Origin: Bacteroidales bacterium UBA5833
Lineage (GTDB): Bacteria; Bacteroidota; Bacteroidia; Bacteroidales; Lentimicrobiaceae
DNA length: 64,000 nt
Assembly (NCBI GenBank): GCA_002433025.1
Contig: DJGZ01000070.1
Span: forward strand, 1-64,000
Reading direction: 5' to 3'
In this document: positions 8,820 through 18,272 of the stretch, piece after piece
How positions within the stretch are numbered: position 1 is the stretch's first letter
How the letters are laid out: every line of letters starts with the position of its first letter
The notes under the pieces: generated by a model
The model's input: only the letters and a program-made list of their open reading frames with translations
Database searches by the model: none
What the model was told of the DNA's origin: nothing
Made by a program: the position numbers and the translations under genes

Positions 8820-10547
8820 TTAAACTTCCACCCATGCCTGAATCTCTTCAAGCTTTAAGGCCGGAATATCCAGTTTCAACTTTTTTCGCAGTCCGCCCAG
8901 GTCATTCAGCAGTTTGTTGGGATTGGCCGCTTTCAGGTCTGCAACGTTTTTAAAGCCATATTTCCGGAGCGCGGGCACCCATGCGGCCGGAACTCCCGCT
9001 TCAATAAATGCCTCATCGGTATCCCCTGCGGGAACAGCCTTTTTCTCAGGGCGCATCTGAGGGAAAAACAAAACATCCTGAATTGAAGGCTGGTTGGTCA
9101 TAAACATGGTCAGCCTGTCAATTCCGATACCCATCCCGGAGCAGGTAGGCATCCCATATTCAAGGGCACGCACAAAATCCATGTCAATAAACATGGCTTC
9201 GTCGTCGCCTTTCTGCGAAAGTTTCAGTTGCTCCTGGAAGCGATCGAGCTGGTCGATGGGGTCATTCAGCTCTGAATAAGCATTACACAACTCCTTACCG
9301 TTGACAAAAAGCTCAAAACGCTCGGTAAGCTCAGGATTTGTCCGGTGACGCTTGCACAGGGGCGACATCTCAATGGGGTAATCCATGATAAATGTAGGCT
9401 GTACCAGGTGCTCCTCACATTTTTCCCCGAAAATGGCATCAATCAGTTTGCCCTTGCCCATGGCCGGTGTGGTTTCGATTTCCAGGTCCCGGCATATCTG
9501 TTTCAGTTCATCTTCAGTCTTACCGGTGATATCCACACCCGCGTATTCCTTTATGGCATCGGTCATGGTGAGCCTGCGGAAAGGACGCCTGAAATCAATT
9601 TCCCTCTCCCCGACCTGGACGCTGGTCTTCCCATGAAGGCCCAGGGCAACCCGCTCGAGCATCTCCTCTGTAAAATCCATCATCCAGAAGTAATCCTTGT
9701 AGGCCACGTAAATTTCGAGCACCGTAAACTCGGGATTATGCGTACGGTCCATGCCCTCGTTGCGGAAGTCTTTTGCAAATTCATAAACCCCGTCAAAACC
9801 ACCGACTATCAGTTTCTTGAGATACAGTTCGTTGGCTATACGCAGGTAAAGTGGCATATCCAGCGCATTGTGGTGGGTGATAAAAGGCCGGGCTGCAGCG
9901 CCTCCGGGAATAGGTTGAAGAATGGGCGTTTCCACCTCCAGGTATCCCTTACCGTTGAAAAATGAGCGCATGGTATTGATGATCAGGCTGCGCTTAACAA
10001 AAATATCACGCACCTCCGGATTCACAATCAGGTCAACGTAACGCTGACGGTACCGGGCTTCCGGATCGCTGAAAGCATCGAATACCTGGTCATCCTTTTC
10101 CTTTACCACCGGCAGCACCCGCAATGATTTGCTGAGCAGCTTCAGCGACTTTACATGAATGGAAATCTCGCCCATCTGGGTAACAAATACAAATCCGGTT
10201 ACCCCGATGATATCGCCGATATCGAGCAGCCGTTTGAAGACAGTATTGTACAGGGTCTTGTCCTCGCCTTCGCAGATTTCATCGCGCTTGATGTAAAGCT
10301 GAATGCGTCCGCTTGCATCCTGCAGATCTACAAAAGAGGCGGCTCCCATGATGCGGCGGGTCATGATACGACCGGCAATGCTTACATCCTGATAAAGGCC
10401 ATTGTCACCGGGAAAATTCTTAAGAATTTCAGCAGTAGTGATATTTACATTGAATGCTTCGGCCGGATAGGGATTGATGCCAAGTTTTCCGAGTTCGTTA
10501 AGCGATTCTCTCCTGATTGCTTCCTGTTCGCTGAGTTCCTGATACAT
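8820..10547 (-). CDS. lysS: Lysyl-tRNA synthetase, class II
   Basis: A 575-aa synthetase that charges tRNA-Lys. The N-terminal OB-fold anticodon-binding domain lies about 55-160. The catalytic core has motif 2 at FRNEGMDRTHNPEFT and motif 3 at GMGIGIDRLTMF. After the usual LysRS end (FFPQMRPE) there is a roughly 70-residue extension, rich in Lys/Leu with a helix-hairpin-helix feel, typical of Bacteroidota LysRS. The ATG at 10547 was chosen because the conserved protein starts MYQELSEQE there. The frame is open for 68 more codons upstream, but those cross a TAnnTTTG box at 10563-10570 and are not conserved-looking. Confidence 0.96.
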   Translation of the reverse strand: MYQELSEQEAIRRESLNELGKLGINPYPAEAFNVNITTAEILKNFPGDNGLYQDVSIAGRIMTRRIMGAASFVDLQDASGRIQLYIKRDEICEGEDKTLYNTVFKRLLDIGDIIGVTGFVFVTQMGEISIHVKSLKLLSKSLRVLPVVKEKDDQVFDAFSDPEARYRQRYVDLIVNPEVRDIFVKRSLIINTMRSFFNGKGYLEVETPILQPIPGGAAARPFITHHNALDMPLYLRIANELYLKKLIVGGFDGVYEFAKDFRNEGMDRTHNPEFTVLEIYVAYKDYFWMMDFTEEMLERVALGLHGKTSVQVGEREIDFRRPFRRLTMTDAIKEYAGVDITGKTEDELKQICRDLEIETTPAMGKGKLIDAIFGEKCEEHLVQPTFIMDYPIEMSPLCKRHRTNPELTERFELFVNGKELCNAYSELNDPIDQLDRFQEQLKLSQKGDDEAMFIDMDFVRALEYGMPTCSGMGIGIDRLTMFMTNQPSIQDVLFFPQMRPEKKAVPAGDTDEAFIEAGVPAAWVPALRKYGFKNVADLKAANPNKLLNDLGGLRKKLKLDIPALKLEEIQAWVEV

Positions 10548-10562
10548 ACGTGAAAATTTCTG

Positions 10563-10570
10563 CAAAGATA
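10563..10570 (-). promoter_or_regulatory. -7 box of lysS
   Basis: Minus-strand TATCTTTG, 16 nt before the chosen lysS ATG, supports that start over the longer frame. Confidence 0.55.
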
Positions 10571-10719
10571 GCGTTTTTTGTTTCGTAAAAAATGGTGGCT
10601 GAAGCCTCTGCAGCGGGTGGGCCTGGGTATGGACTACAACAATTCGGCAGGCCAGGCAGCTTGACTCCGGACAAAAAATCAGTTGCGTGCGCCCAGGGCA
10701 GGGTAAAGAAACAGTCCGG

Positions 10720-11667
10720 CTAGATTCCGTATAAATTCCTGATTTTCCCAATCAGCACGCGGGCCATCTTTTCGTTGGATTCATGCGTCCACCCAGCAAT
10801 GTGGGGCGAAAGTATCACCTTATCGCACCGGATCAGCCGCCTGAAATCTTCAGGCAGACCTGCTGAATCCAGGTTTTCGAATGAAAGCTTCTCATATTCG
10901 AGCACATCAAGTGCAGCTCCGGTAACCTTCCCGGAATCAATGGCATCCATCAGCGCGGCAGTATTTACACATTGTCCGCGGGCGGTGTTGATCACGAGCA
11001 GCGGCCTGACAAATGAATCCAGAAAAGTTTTATTGACCATCTGCCGGGTTTCACCGGTTAGCGGCACATGCAGGCTAAGGATATCAGCGGTGGCAAATAC
11101 CTCTTCCATGGTCACTTCCCTGACAAACTGATTGCTGAAATCTTTTTTGTACTTGTCGTAAGCGATAACCTTAACGCCAAAACCGCTAAGTTTTTCTGCA
11201 AAAGCGCTGCCCATATTTCCGTAGCCGATGATAGCCACGGTCTTGCCCTGGATTTCCGTTCCCCTGTTGCTTTCGCGGATCCACACGCCATTTCTTACCT
11301 CCAGGTTCACCCTGCAGAGGTGATTCAGCAGTGCAAGCAACATTCCAACGGCATGTTCTCCTACCGCATCGCGGTTCCCCTCGGGGGCGTTCAAACAGGC
11401 AATCCCTTTCGCAAGGGCATACTCCCCGTCGATATTTTCCATGCCGGCCCCTACCCTGGCTATAAACCTCAGGTTACCGGCATGCTCAAGGGCCTTCCTG
11501 TCTAACCGGATCTTGCTGCGGATTACCACCCCTCCGAATCCGGGCAACATGTCAAGGATTTCCTGCCGGCTGTTGCCACCGTAATGCGTGCATTGAAACC
11601 CCAGCCTTTCAAGTTCCAGCCCCAGCAAGGGATGGGCGGTATCGATAAATAAAACCCTTTTCTCCAT
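10720..11667 (-). CDS. D-2-hydroxyacid dehydrogenase (SerA-like)
   Basis: A 315-aa NAD-dependent dehydrogenase. The N-terminal substrate domain contains IRSKIRLD and the VGAGMENID loop. The Rossmann domain starts at GKTVAIIGYGNMGSAFAEKL, a GxGxxG motif. The catalytic triad is readable as the Arg of NTARGQ, the Glu of the later LDVLEYE segment and the His of LSPHIAGWT. It lacks the C-terminal ACT domain of long 3-phosphoglycerate dehydrogenases, so it could be short-form SerA or a hydroxypyruvate/lactate-type enzyme. No serC lies beside it. The ATG at 11667 is preferred because a promoter box at 11686-11693 overlaps the earlier possible TTG start. It lies 172 bp upstream of lysS on the same strand, but lysS has its own promoter. 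Confidence 0.88.
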   Translation of the reverse strand: MEKRVLFIDTAHPLLGLELERLGFQCTHYGGNSRQEILDMLPGFGGVVIRSKIRLDRKALEHAGNLRFIARVGAGMENIDGEYALAKGIACLNAPEGNRDAVGEHAVGMLLALLNHLCRVNLEVRNGVWIRESNRGTEIQGKTVAIIGYGNMGSAFAEKLSGFGVKVIAYDKYKKDFSNQFVREVTMEEVFATADILSLHVPLTGETRQMVNKTFLDSFVRPLLVINTARGQCVNTAALMDAIDSGKVTGAALDVLEYEKLSFENLDSAGLPEDFRRLIRCDKVILSPHIAGWTHESNEKMARVLIGKIRNLYGI

Positions 11668-11685
11668 AACGTTGATCAGATGCTG

Positions 11686-11693
11686 CAAAGGTA
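11686..11693 (-). promoter_or_regulatory. -7 box of hydroxyacid dehydrogenase gene
   Basis: Minus-strand TACCTTTG, 19 nt upstream of the ATG at 11667, fits TAnnTTTG and decides the start codon. Confidence 0.55.
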
Positions 11694-11795
11694 CTACTCT
11701 GCCATGAATTCACCATTTTAACACAAATTAACCTTCTTTTGACCGAAAATAATCGTTTTTGCATTGAAAAACAGGGGCTTTTCGGGCGAATGTCG

Positions 11796-11803
11796 TATTT
11801 TTG
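11796..11803 (+). promoter_or_regulatory. -7 box upstream of RND operon
   Basis: Plus-strand TATTTTTG matches TAnnTTTG, about 80 nt before the exporter ATG. It is the likely start of the three-gene operon. Confidence 0.5.
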
Positions 11804-11884
11804 CCGGGCGAAGTAGGGAATGACCAAATCATTTATTTCGCTGATATTGAATTATATAATACCTCTTTTTGATTACTTTACCGC

Positions 11885-14311
11885 ATGTGGAATTTCCTTG
11901 TCCGATTTATTCTCCGTAACCGCCTCGGCAATCTGATTGCCATCATCCTGATTACGGCTTTCATGGGTTATAAGGCCATCAATGTGCATCTTTCGTATGA
12001 GATGGCCCAGATGTTGCCCGACACCGACACCACCACCGTAGTTTACCAGAAATTTAAGGAAACATTCGGGCAGGATGGGGCGGTTTTATTTATTGGAATC
12101 AAAGACGAGAAATTGTTTACCCTCGAAGAATTCAACGACTGGTACGATCTTACCGAACGCCTCCGCAAAGTCGACGGAGTGCAGGAAGTCTTGTCGATAG
12201 GGAAATTATACACACTGGCAAAAAACGATTCCACAAGAAAATTTGATTTTAAACCTGTTTTTCAGCAAAAACCTCAGACACAGGCAGAGCTTGACAGTCT
12301 GAGAACCCTGATTTTTAATCTTCCGTTTTACGATGGACTGATCATCAACAAGGAAACCAACGCCACCCTGATGATGCTTACCCTCGACAAAGAAAGGCTT
12401 AACAACAAAAGCAGGATCAGCCTGGTTCGTGATATTGAGGATGAGGTAGCGGTATTCAGCAGCAAGCATGATATTCAGGTTCACTTTTCGGGGATGCCAT
12501 ATATCCGCACCAAAACCATGAAAATGGTTCAGCGGGAATTGCTGATGTTTACCCTTTTGTCGCTGCTGATCGCGTCCCTGGTGCTGTTTTTATTCTTCAG
12601 GTCATTCAAAGCGGTGCTGTTCCCGATGCTCATCGTGCTCATCAGTGTAGTCTGGTCGATGGGCACCCTTGGCATTCTCGGGTATGAGATTACCATACTC
12701 ACCGGAATCATACCACCGCTGCTGATCATTATCGGGGTGGAGAACTGTATTTTCCTGCTCAACAAATATCATCATGAGTTCAGGGAGCATGGCAACAAAG
12801 TGAAGGCACTATCCAGGGTGGTAGTAAGAACGGGCAATGCAACATTCCTGACCAATCTTACCACGGCTACCGGCTTTGCCGCCTTTATCATTACCGGAAA
12901 TAAACTGCTGGTTGAATTCGGAGTGGTCGCCGCCATCAATATCATGGTGGTCTTTGTGCTTTCCATCTTCCTGATTCCCATCCTCTACAGCTATCTCGCC
13001 CCGCCGCAACTCAGGCATATCAAGCACCTTGACAACAAATACACCACTTCCCTGATTGAAAAAGTGGTTTTTCTGGTTCAGAACCATCGCCGGGCAATCT
13101 ACCTGACGTCAGTAGCGGGTGTGATCCTGGCTGTTTTTGGTATTTCCAGACTGAAAACCACCGGGAATGTGGTGGATGATATCCCTCACGGCCATCCCAT
13201 GTATGTTGATCTGCTGTTCTTCGAAGAAGAATTCAAAGGAATACTTCCGTTTGAAATCACCATTGATACCCGCAAACCGAGGGGGGTGATGCAGATGTCA
13301 ACCATCCAGAAAATCAGCGAATTACAGGACTCACTGGCCAAATATCCCGAGTTTGCAAAACCCCTTTCGGTGGCCGAACTGGTAAAATACTCGAAACAGG
13401 CATTTTATAACGGCGACCCGGAAATGTACAGCATCCCGAACAGCCAGGAGCGCAATTTCATCATGCAGTATATGCCTTCGATGAAGGCCGGGAAGCGCAC
13501 CATCCTCAATTCATTTGTTGATACCACCCTGAGCAAGACCCGCATCAGTGTGCAAATGGCCAACATCGGCACACGGGATATCCAGCGCATCAAGGATGAC
13601 CTTCAACCAAGCATCGACTCTATCTTCGACCCGGACAAATACACCGTTGAGCTGACGGGTACAAGCATTGTCTTTCTGAAAGGTACGGACTATCTTGTTA
13701 ACAACCTTTTAACCAGTCTGATACTGGCCGTTGTTGCAATCGGGATATTGCTGGGGCTGCTTTTCACCTCATTTAAGATGGTAGCGGTATCCATGGTCCC
13801 CAACCTGCTTCCGCAACTGATGACTGCCGCACTGATGGGCTTCCTGGCCATTTCCATCAAGCCATCCACCATTCTTATTTTCAGTATTGCACTGGGAATT
13901 TCGGTGGATAATGCGATCCACTTTCTGTCGCGTTACCGGCTTGCTCTTAAGCACAACAATTGGGATATCCGTACATCCGTATTCTCAGCACTACGCGAAA
14001 CCGGTTTCAGTATGATTTACTCATCCATCGTATTATTTCTCGGATTTGCGGTTTTTACCATTTCAACCTTTGGCGGTACCCAGTCTATGGGCTTCCTCGT
14101 ATCCTTCACCCTGCTGGTAGCGTTGTTTTCAAACCTGTTGCTGCTGCCTTCGCTGCTGCTCTCACTCGATCAGTGGCTGACTACCCGCAAATTTGAAGAA
14201 CCGCTTATTGAACTTTTTGAAGAGAACGAAGAAACGGAAGTAAATGGTGATGAATTGCCTGCTGAGGAAATAAAAAATGAAGTTGAAGAAGTTGTCATGA
14301 TTGATAAATAA
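11885..14311 (+). CDS. RND-superfamily transporter (MMPL/HAE3 type)
   Basis: An 808-aa inner-membrane exporter in two homologous halves. Each half has one membrane segment, a large extracytoplasmic loop, and a block of five hydrophobic segments (about 220-375 and 605-770). There is a sterol-sensing-domain-like cluster. Conserved transport-type motifs GVENCIFLL and ISVDNAIHFLSRYR carry intramembrane acidic residues that probably relay protons. The length is close to the HAE3 family and shorter than tripartite AcrB-type pumps. The C-terminus is a Glu-rich cytosolic tail. Cargo is unknown; lipid or hopanoid-like cargo is possible given the prenyl synthase two genes downstream, but that is inference. 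The next gene starts 14 bp after the stop. Confidence 0.9.
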   Translation: MWNFLVRFILRNRLGNLIAIILITAFMGYKAINVHLSYEMAQMLPDTDTTTVVYQKFKETFGQDGAVLFIGIKDEKLFTLEEFNDWYDLTERLRKVDGVQEVLSIGKLYTLAKNDSTRKFDFKPVFQQKPQTQAELDSLRTLIFNLPFYDGLIINKETNATLMMLTLDKERLNNKSRISLVRDIEDEVAVFSSKHDIQVHFSGMPYIRTKTMKMVQRELLMFTLLSLLIASLVLFLFFRSFKAVLFPMLIVLISVVWSMGTLGILGYEITILTGIIPPLLIIIGVENCIFLLNKYHHEFREHGNKVKALSRVVVRTGNATFLTNLTTATGFAAFIITGNKLLVEFGVVAAINIMVVFVLSIFLIPILYSYLAPPQLRHIKHLDNKYTTSLIEKVVFLVQNHRRAIYLTSVAGVILAVFGISRLKTTGNVVDDIPHGHPMYVDLLFFEEEFKGILPFEITIDTRKPRGVMQMSTIQKISELQDSLAKYPEFAKPLSVAELVKYSKQAFYNGDPEMYSIPNSQERNFIMQYMPSMKAGKRTILNSFVDTTLSKTRISVQMANIGTRDIQRIKDDLQPSIDSIFDPDKYTVELTGTSIVFLKGTDYLVNNLLTSLILAVVAIGILLGLLFTSFKMVAVSMVPNLLPQLMTAALMGFLAISIKPSTILIFSIALGISVDNAIHFLSRYRLALKHNNWDIRTSVFSALRETGFSMIYSSIVLFLGFAVFTISTFGGTQSMGFLVSFTLLVALFSNLLLLPSLLLSLDQWLTTRKFEEPLIELFEENEETEVNGDELPAEEIKNEVEEVVMIDK

Positions 14312-14325
14312 AAGGTGAACTACTC

Positions 14326-15183
14326 ATGAAAGGCATCATACTGGCCGGCGGCTCAGGCACGCGGCTTCACCCCCTTACGCTGGCTGTCAGCAAACAGCTG
14401 ATGCCGGTTTACGACAAGCCCATGATCTATTATCCGTTGTCGGTGCTGATGATGGCCGGCATCAACGAAATCCTGATAATTTCCACCCCTCACGATCTGC
14501 CCAACTTTGAGAAATTACTTGGTGACGGGCGTTCGCTGGGATGCAGGTTCAGCTATGCTGTGCAGCATGAGCCCAACGGCCTGGCCCAGGCTTTTGTAAT
14601 CGGGGCACCGTTCATCGGTAAAGACGATGCGGCGCTGATCCTGGGTGATAATATCTTCTACAGCTCCGGATTACAGAACCTGCTGAACGAATGCCGGCAA
14701 CCCGAAGGGGGCATTGTATTCGCCTACCATGTGGCAGACCCCGAGCGCTACGGCGTTGTTGAGTTCGACGCCTCGGGAACTGCGATTTCCATTGAGGAGA
14801 AGCCAAAACAACCCCGGTCGAATTACGCGGTACCAGGGCTTTACTTTTACGACAACAGTGTTGTTGAAGTAGCTGCCGGAATCAGGCCAGGTGCCAGGGG
14901 TGAATATGAAATCACCGATGTTAACAGGTACTATCTTGAACACGGCAGACTCAGGGTAAAAGTGATGAGCCGCGGCACAGCCTGGCTCGACACGGGGACC
15001 TTCAGTTCACTGCTGCAGGCTTCACAGTTTGTGGAAGTGATAGAAACCCGGCAGGGGCTCAAAATCGGCTGCATTGAGGAAGTGGCCTACAGAATGGGAT
15101 ACATCAGCAGAAGCCAGTTACAGGCAATCGCCCAGCCATTGCTGAAAAGCGGATATGGCGATTACCTTATGCGGATATCCTGA
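14326..15183 (+). CDS. rfbA: Glucose-1-phosphate thymidylyltransferase
   Basis: A 285-aa nucleotidyltransferase making dTDP-glucose from dTTP and glucose 1-phosphate, the first step toward dTDP-rhamnose and other deoxysugars for surface polysaccharide. The N-terminal GGSGTRLHPLT nucleotide-binding loop, KQLMPVYDKPMIYYPL and the metal-binding LGDNIFY are all present. ITDVNRYYLE and GTAWLDTGTF follow in the expected order and the length is normal. No rfbB, rfbC or rfbD is adjacent. Middle gene of a tight plus-strand unit (14 bp and 30 bp spacers). Confidence 0.95.
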   Translation: MKGIILAGGSGTRLHPLTLAVSKQLMPVYDKPMIYYPLSVLMMAGINEILIISTPHDLPNFEKLLGDGRSLGCRFSYAVQHEPNGLAQAFVIGAPFIGKDDAALILGDNIFYSSGLQNLLNECRQPEGGIVFAYHVADPERYGVVEFDASGTAISIEEKPKQPRSNYAVPGLYFYDNSVVEVAAGIRPGARGEYEITDVNRYYLEHGRLRVKVMSRGTAWLDTGTFSSLLQASQFVEVIETRQGLKIGCIEEVAYRMGYISRSQLQAIAQPLLKSGYGDYLMRIS

Positions 15184-15213
15184 ACCTGATCACTAAGATA
15201 AATCACTTCAATA

Positions 15214-16188
15214 ATGTATCCGATAGAACAATTACAAGGTAAAATTGCCGACTCGCTCAGCAACCTCCCCATTTACCGGGAGCCGGCCGGATTATATGAG
15301 CCCATTTCCTATACCTTACAGCAGGGAGGCAAGCGAATTCGTCCGCTCCTTACGCTGATTGCCACTCAGATGTTTGGTGGCGATCCCGACAAAGCGCTTC
15401 CGGCTGCAACCGCCATTGAGATTTTCCATAATTTCACCCTGCTGCACGATGATATCATCGATCAGGCGCCCCTTCGACGCGGACGGGATACCGTGTACAA
15501 AAAATGGAACATCAACACAGCCATTCTTTCGGGTGATACCATGTTTGCGGTAGCTTACGGACAACTAGCCGGATCTGATCCTCAGCAACTTCCCCTGCTG
15601 ATGCAGGTCTTTACCAAAACGGCCATCGAAGTTTGCGAAGGCCAGCAATATGATATCGACTTTGAAAATGCAGATGATGTTACCATTGATGCATACCTGA
15701 ACATGATCCGGCTTAAGACAGCTGTTCTTCTGGCAGCCAGTCTTAAGATCGGCGCCCTGATCGGAGGGGCCGGCCATCAGGATGCAGAAGCCATCTACCG
15801 TTTCGGTGAAAATATGGGTATCGCATTTCAACTGCAGGATGACCTGCTCGATGCTTATGGCGATGAAGCCGTATTCGGGAAAAAGACCGGTGGAGATATT
15901 ATTGCCAATAAAAAAACTTACCTCTACCTGAAGGCCCTCGAATGCAGCAGCCCGGAGAATGCTTCAGCGTTAAGAAACTGGTTCCGGACCAAAGACGGCG
16001 AACCTCATGCAAAAGTAACGGCTGTTCTTGATCTTTTTAATAAGGCAGCGGTTAAGCAGCACGCTGAAAACATGATTCAGGATTATATTCAGAAAGCGAT
16101 GTCACATCTCAATGCCATCACGCCTGATGAAAAAGCCAGGGCTCCGCTGCTGGAACTGCTTTCAGGAATGCTCAAACGGAATCATTGA
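15214..16188 (+). CDS. Polyprenyl (isoprenoid) diphosphate synthase
   Basis: A 324-aa trans-prenyltransferase that condenses IPP with allylic diphosphates. The first aspartate-rich motif is DDIID (79-83), lacking the two-residue insertion of bacterial FPP synthases. The second is DDLLD (209-213). GGKRIRPLL lies at 38-46, with LRRG after the first motif. Absence of the insertion favours a geranylgeranyl or longer-chain synthase (quinone side chain) over FPP synthase; chain length is not provable by eye. Last gene of the exporter-rfbA unit. It converges on the ABC-F gene with only 6 bp between stops. Confidence 0.9.
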   Translation: MYPIEQLQGKIADSLSNLPIYREPAGLYEPISYTLQQGGKRIRPLLTLIATQMFGGDPDKALPAATAIEIFHNFTLLHDDIIDQAPLRRGRDTVYKKWNINTAILSGDTMFAVAYGQLAGSDPQQLPLLMQVFTKTAIEVCEGQQYDIDFENADDVTIDAYLNMIRLKTAVLLAASLKIGALIGGAGHQDAEAIYRFGENMGIAFQLQDDLLDAYGDEAVFGKKTGGDIIANKKTYLYLKALECSSPENASALRNWFRTKDGEPHAKVTAVLDLFNKAAVKQHAENMIQDYIQKAMSHLNAITPDEKARAPLLELLSGMLKRNH

Positions 16189-16194
16189 AGCCGT

Positions 16195-18144
16195 TCAGAA
16201 GCCGGTATTCTTAAAATTATCCAACTCACTGTGAAGTGCTTCCCAATCATCCATTGCTGATACCAGCTTGTTTTTCAGCAATTCGTATCTCTCATAAATT
16301 GTCCCGTCAGCCAGCGCTTCAATATGTTTTTCAGGGGAAGCAAGTTGCTGATCAATGGTGGCAATCTCCGATTCAAGCTGGTGAATCTCCTGTTCAACCT
16401 TTTCGATGCGGCTGGTAATTTTCCTCAGGTCCTTTTCCTGCTGACGCTTTTTCTCGTAATTGATCTTATTCAGCGATACTTCTTCGGATTGTCCGGCAGC
16501 AGCAGCCTTTGCCGCCATTCCCAGCTGATCAAGCGTGGCAATCCGCCTTTTCTCCAGAAAATCATAGATATCGCCGATATGCTGTTTCACTTTCCCATCC
16601 CTGAATTCAAATACTTTTTGCGTTAGCCCCTGTAAGAAGTCACGATCATGCGAAACCACGATGAGTGTGCCATCAAACATCAGCAATGCATTCTTCAGGA
16701 TGTCCTTGGATATCATATCCAGGTGATTCGTCGGCTCATCGAGGATCAGCAGGTTAACCGGCGATAATAACAGTTTTGCAAGTGCAAGCCTTGATTTCTC
16801 TCCGCCCGAAAGCACTTTCACCTTTTTCTCAATGTCTTCGCCGGTAAAAAGGAAGCTGCCAAGTATGTTTCTCACTTTTGGCCTGATATCGCCCACAGCC
16901 ACATCATCAATGGTCTGAAAAACTGTCCGTTCCGGATCGAGCAGATCGGCCTGATTCTGGGCATAATACCCTATCTTCACATTATAACCAATTCTGCACT
17001 CCCCGTCATGGTCCAGTCCTTCGGCAAGTATTTTGGCGAGGGTGGTTTTACCCTCTCCGTTACGTCCCACAAATGCGACAAAATCATTCCGCTCAATGGC
17101 GAAATCCACATCACTGAAAACCCTGTGATCACCATAAAACTTCGCCAGAGATACCGCCTCCACAACCACCTTTCCCGAAGCCGGGGCCGGAGGAAAACGA
17201 AAATGGATGGCGCTTTTATCCATTTCATCAACTTCCACCCTTTCGATCTTGTCGAGCAACTTCATTTTTGACTGCACCTGCCTGGCCTTGGTGGCTTTAT
17301 AACGGAACCTTTCGATAAAGCGTTCGATATCCGCCAGCTGGCGCTGCTGATTTGAATAGGCAGCCTGTTGCTGTTCGCGCATACTTTCGCGCAACTCAAC
17401 ATAACCTGAATAGGAGGTTTTAAAATCATAAATCCTGCCCATCGAAATTTCTATTGTCCGGTTGGTCACATTATCGAGAAAGGCGCGGTCGTGCGAAACC
17501 ACAATAACAGCGCCGCTGAATGATTTCAGGTATTCTTCCAACCATTGAATAGACTCAATATCTAGGTGATTGGTAGGCTCATCGAGCAACAGCAATCCGG
17601 GGCGGCGCAACAGCAATTTGGCCAGCTCCACCCTCATCCGCCATCCCCCGCTGAATTCAGCAAGCCTGCGGTTGAAGTCAGCAGGCCTGAAGCCCAGTCC
17701 CAGCAGGATTTTCTCCGTTTCGCCTTCCATTTCATGCCCGCCCAGCAATCGGAACCGCTCTTCATTTTCGTGCAGGCGATTGATCAGGTGCAGATATGAA
17801 TCAGCATCATAATCAGTTCTTTCTGCAATTTCAATGCTGATTTGCTCACTTTCAGTTTTAAGTTTCAATACTTTGTCAAAAGCGTTCAGCGCTTCTTCAA
17901 AAATTGTTCCTGCACCGGTAGTCACAATCTCCTGAGGCAGATATCCGATCTGCAGATCGTTGGGTTTTGAAACGGTGCCGCCTTCCGGCTGTTGCTCCCC
18001 GTTGATGATCCGCAAAAGGGTGGTTTTGCCGGCGCCATTCTTCCCCACCAGACCGGCCCTGTCTCTTTCCGTAATCAGGAAGGTAACATTGTCGAACAGG
18101 TAGCGACCGGTAAAGTAAACTGAAAGGTTATTGATTGAAAGCAT
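16195..18144 (-). CDS. ABC-F family ATPase
   Basis: A 649-aa soluble tandem ABC protein with no membrane domain. First ABC unit: Walker A GKNGAGKTT near 35, signature FSGGWRMRVEL, Walker B LLLLDEPTNHLD. Second unit: Walker A GRNGEGKTT near 345, signature LSGGEKSRLAL, Walker B LLILDEPTNHLD. The P-site tRNA interaction motif linker lies between them (RQVQSKMKLLDKIERV). The C-terminal 100 residues form a charged coiled coil, as in Uup. These proteins act at the ribosome, resolving stalls or giving antibiotic protection; a housekeeping Uup/YheS/EttA-like role is more likely than resistance. It has its own TAnnTTTG box at 18162-18169. Confidence 0.92.
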   Translation of the reverse strand: MLSINNLSVYFTGRYLFDNVTFLITERDRAGLVGKNGAGKTTLLRIINGEQQPEGGTVSKPNDLQIGYLPQEIVTTGAGTIFEEALNAFDKVLKLKTESEQISIEIAERTDYDADSYLHLINRLHENEERFRLLGGHEMEGETEKILLGLGFRPADFNRRLAEFSGGWRMRVELAKLLLRRPGLLLLDEPTNHLDIESIQWLEEYLKSFSGAVIVVSHDRAFLDNVTNRTIEISMGRIYDFKTSYSGYVELRESMREQQQAAYSNQQRQLADIERFIERFRYKATKARQVQSKMKLLDKIERVEVDEMDKSAIHFRFPPAPASGKVVVEAVSLAKFYGDHRVFSDVDFAIERNDFVAFVGRNGEGKTTLAKILAEGLDHDGECRIGYNVKIGYYAQNQADLLDPERTVFQTIDDVAVGDIRPKVRNILGSFLFTGEDIEKKVKVLSGGEKSRLALAKLLLSPVNLLILDEPTNHLDMISKDILKNALLMFDGTLIVVSHDRDFLQGLTQKVFEFRDGKVKQHIGDIYDFLEKRRIATLDQLGMAAKAAAAGQSEEVSLNKINYEKKRQQEKDLRKITSRIEKVEQEIHQLESEIATIDQQLASPEKHIEALADGTIYERYELLKNKLVSAMDDWEALHSELDNFKNTGF

Positions 18145-18161
18145 GAGAAGTGTAATTGGGG

Positions 18162-18169
18162 CAAAGTTA
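18162..18169 (-). promoter_or_regulatory. -7 box of ABC-F gene
   Basis: Minus-strand TAACTTTG, 18 nt upstream of the ABC-F ATG. Confidence 0.5.
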
Positions 18170-18225
18170 CCTAAATCCCGCTAATGCGGCATCAGAACTT
18201 AAACGGTTTTAAAAAGGAACTAACA

Positions 18226-18253
18226 GAAAAGGGCCCCTTGCGGAGCCCTTTTC
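18226..18253 (-). terminator. Intrinsic terminator of 2928-aa adhesin gene (conserved-loop family)
   Basis: A 9-bp stem (18226-18234 with 18245-18253), loop CCCTTGCGGA on the plus strand, with a T-rich end on the minus strand. The loop sequence is shared with three other terminators in this window. Confidence 0.8.
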
Positions 18254-18272
18254 AACAGATTCGATTAAACGA

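Noticed and set aside
10548..10751. 68-codon N-terminal extension of LysS
   Set aside because: It crosses a promoter box and has no resemblance to LysRS N-termini; the ATG at 10547 begins the conserved sequence.
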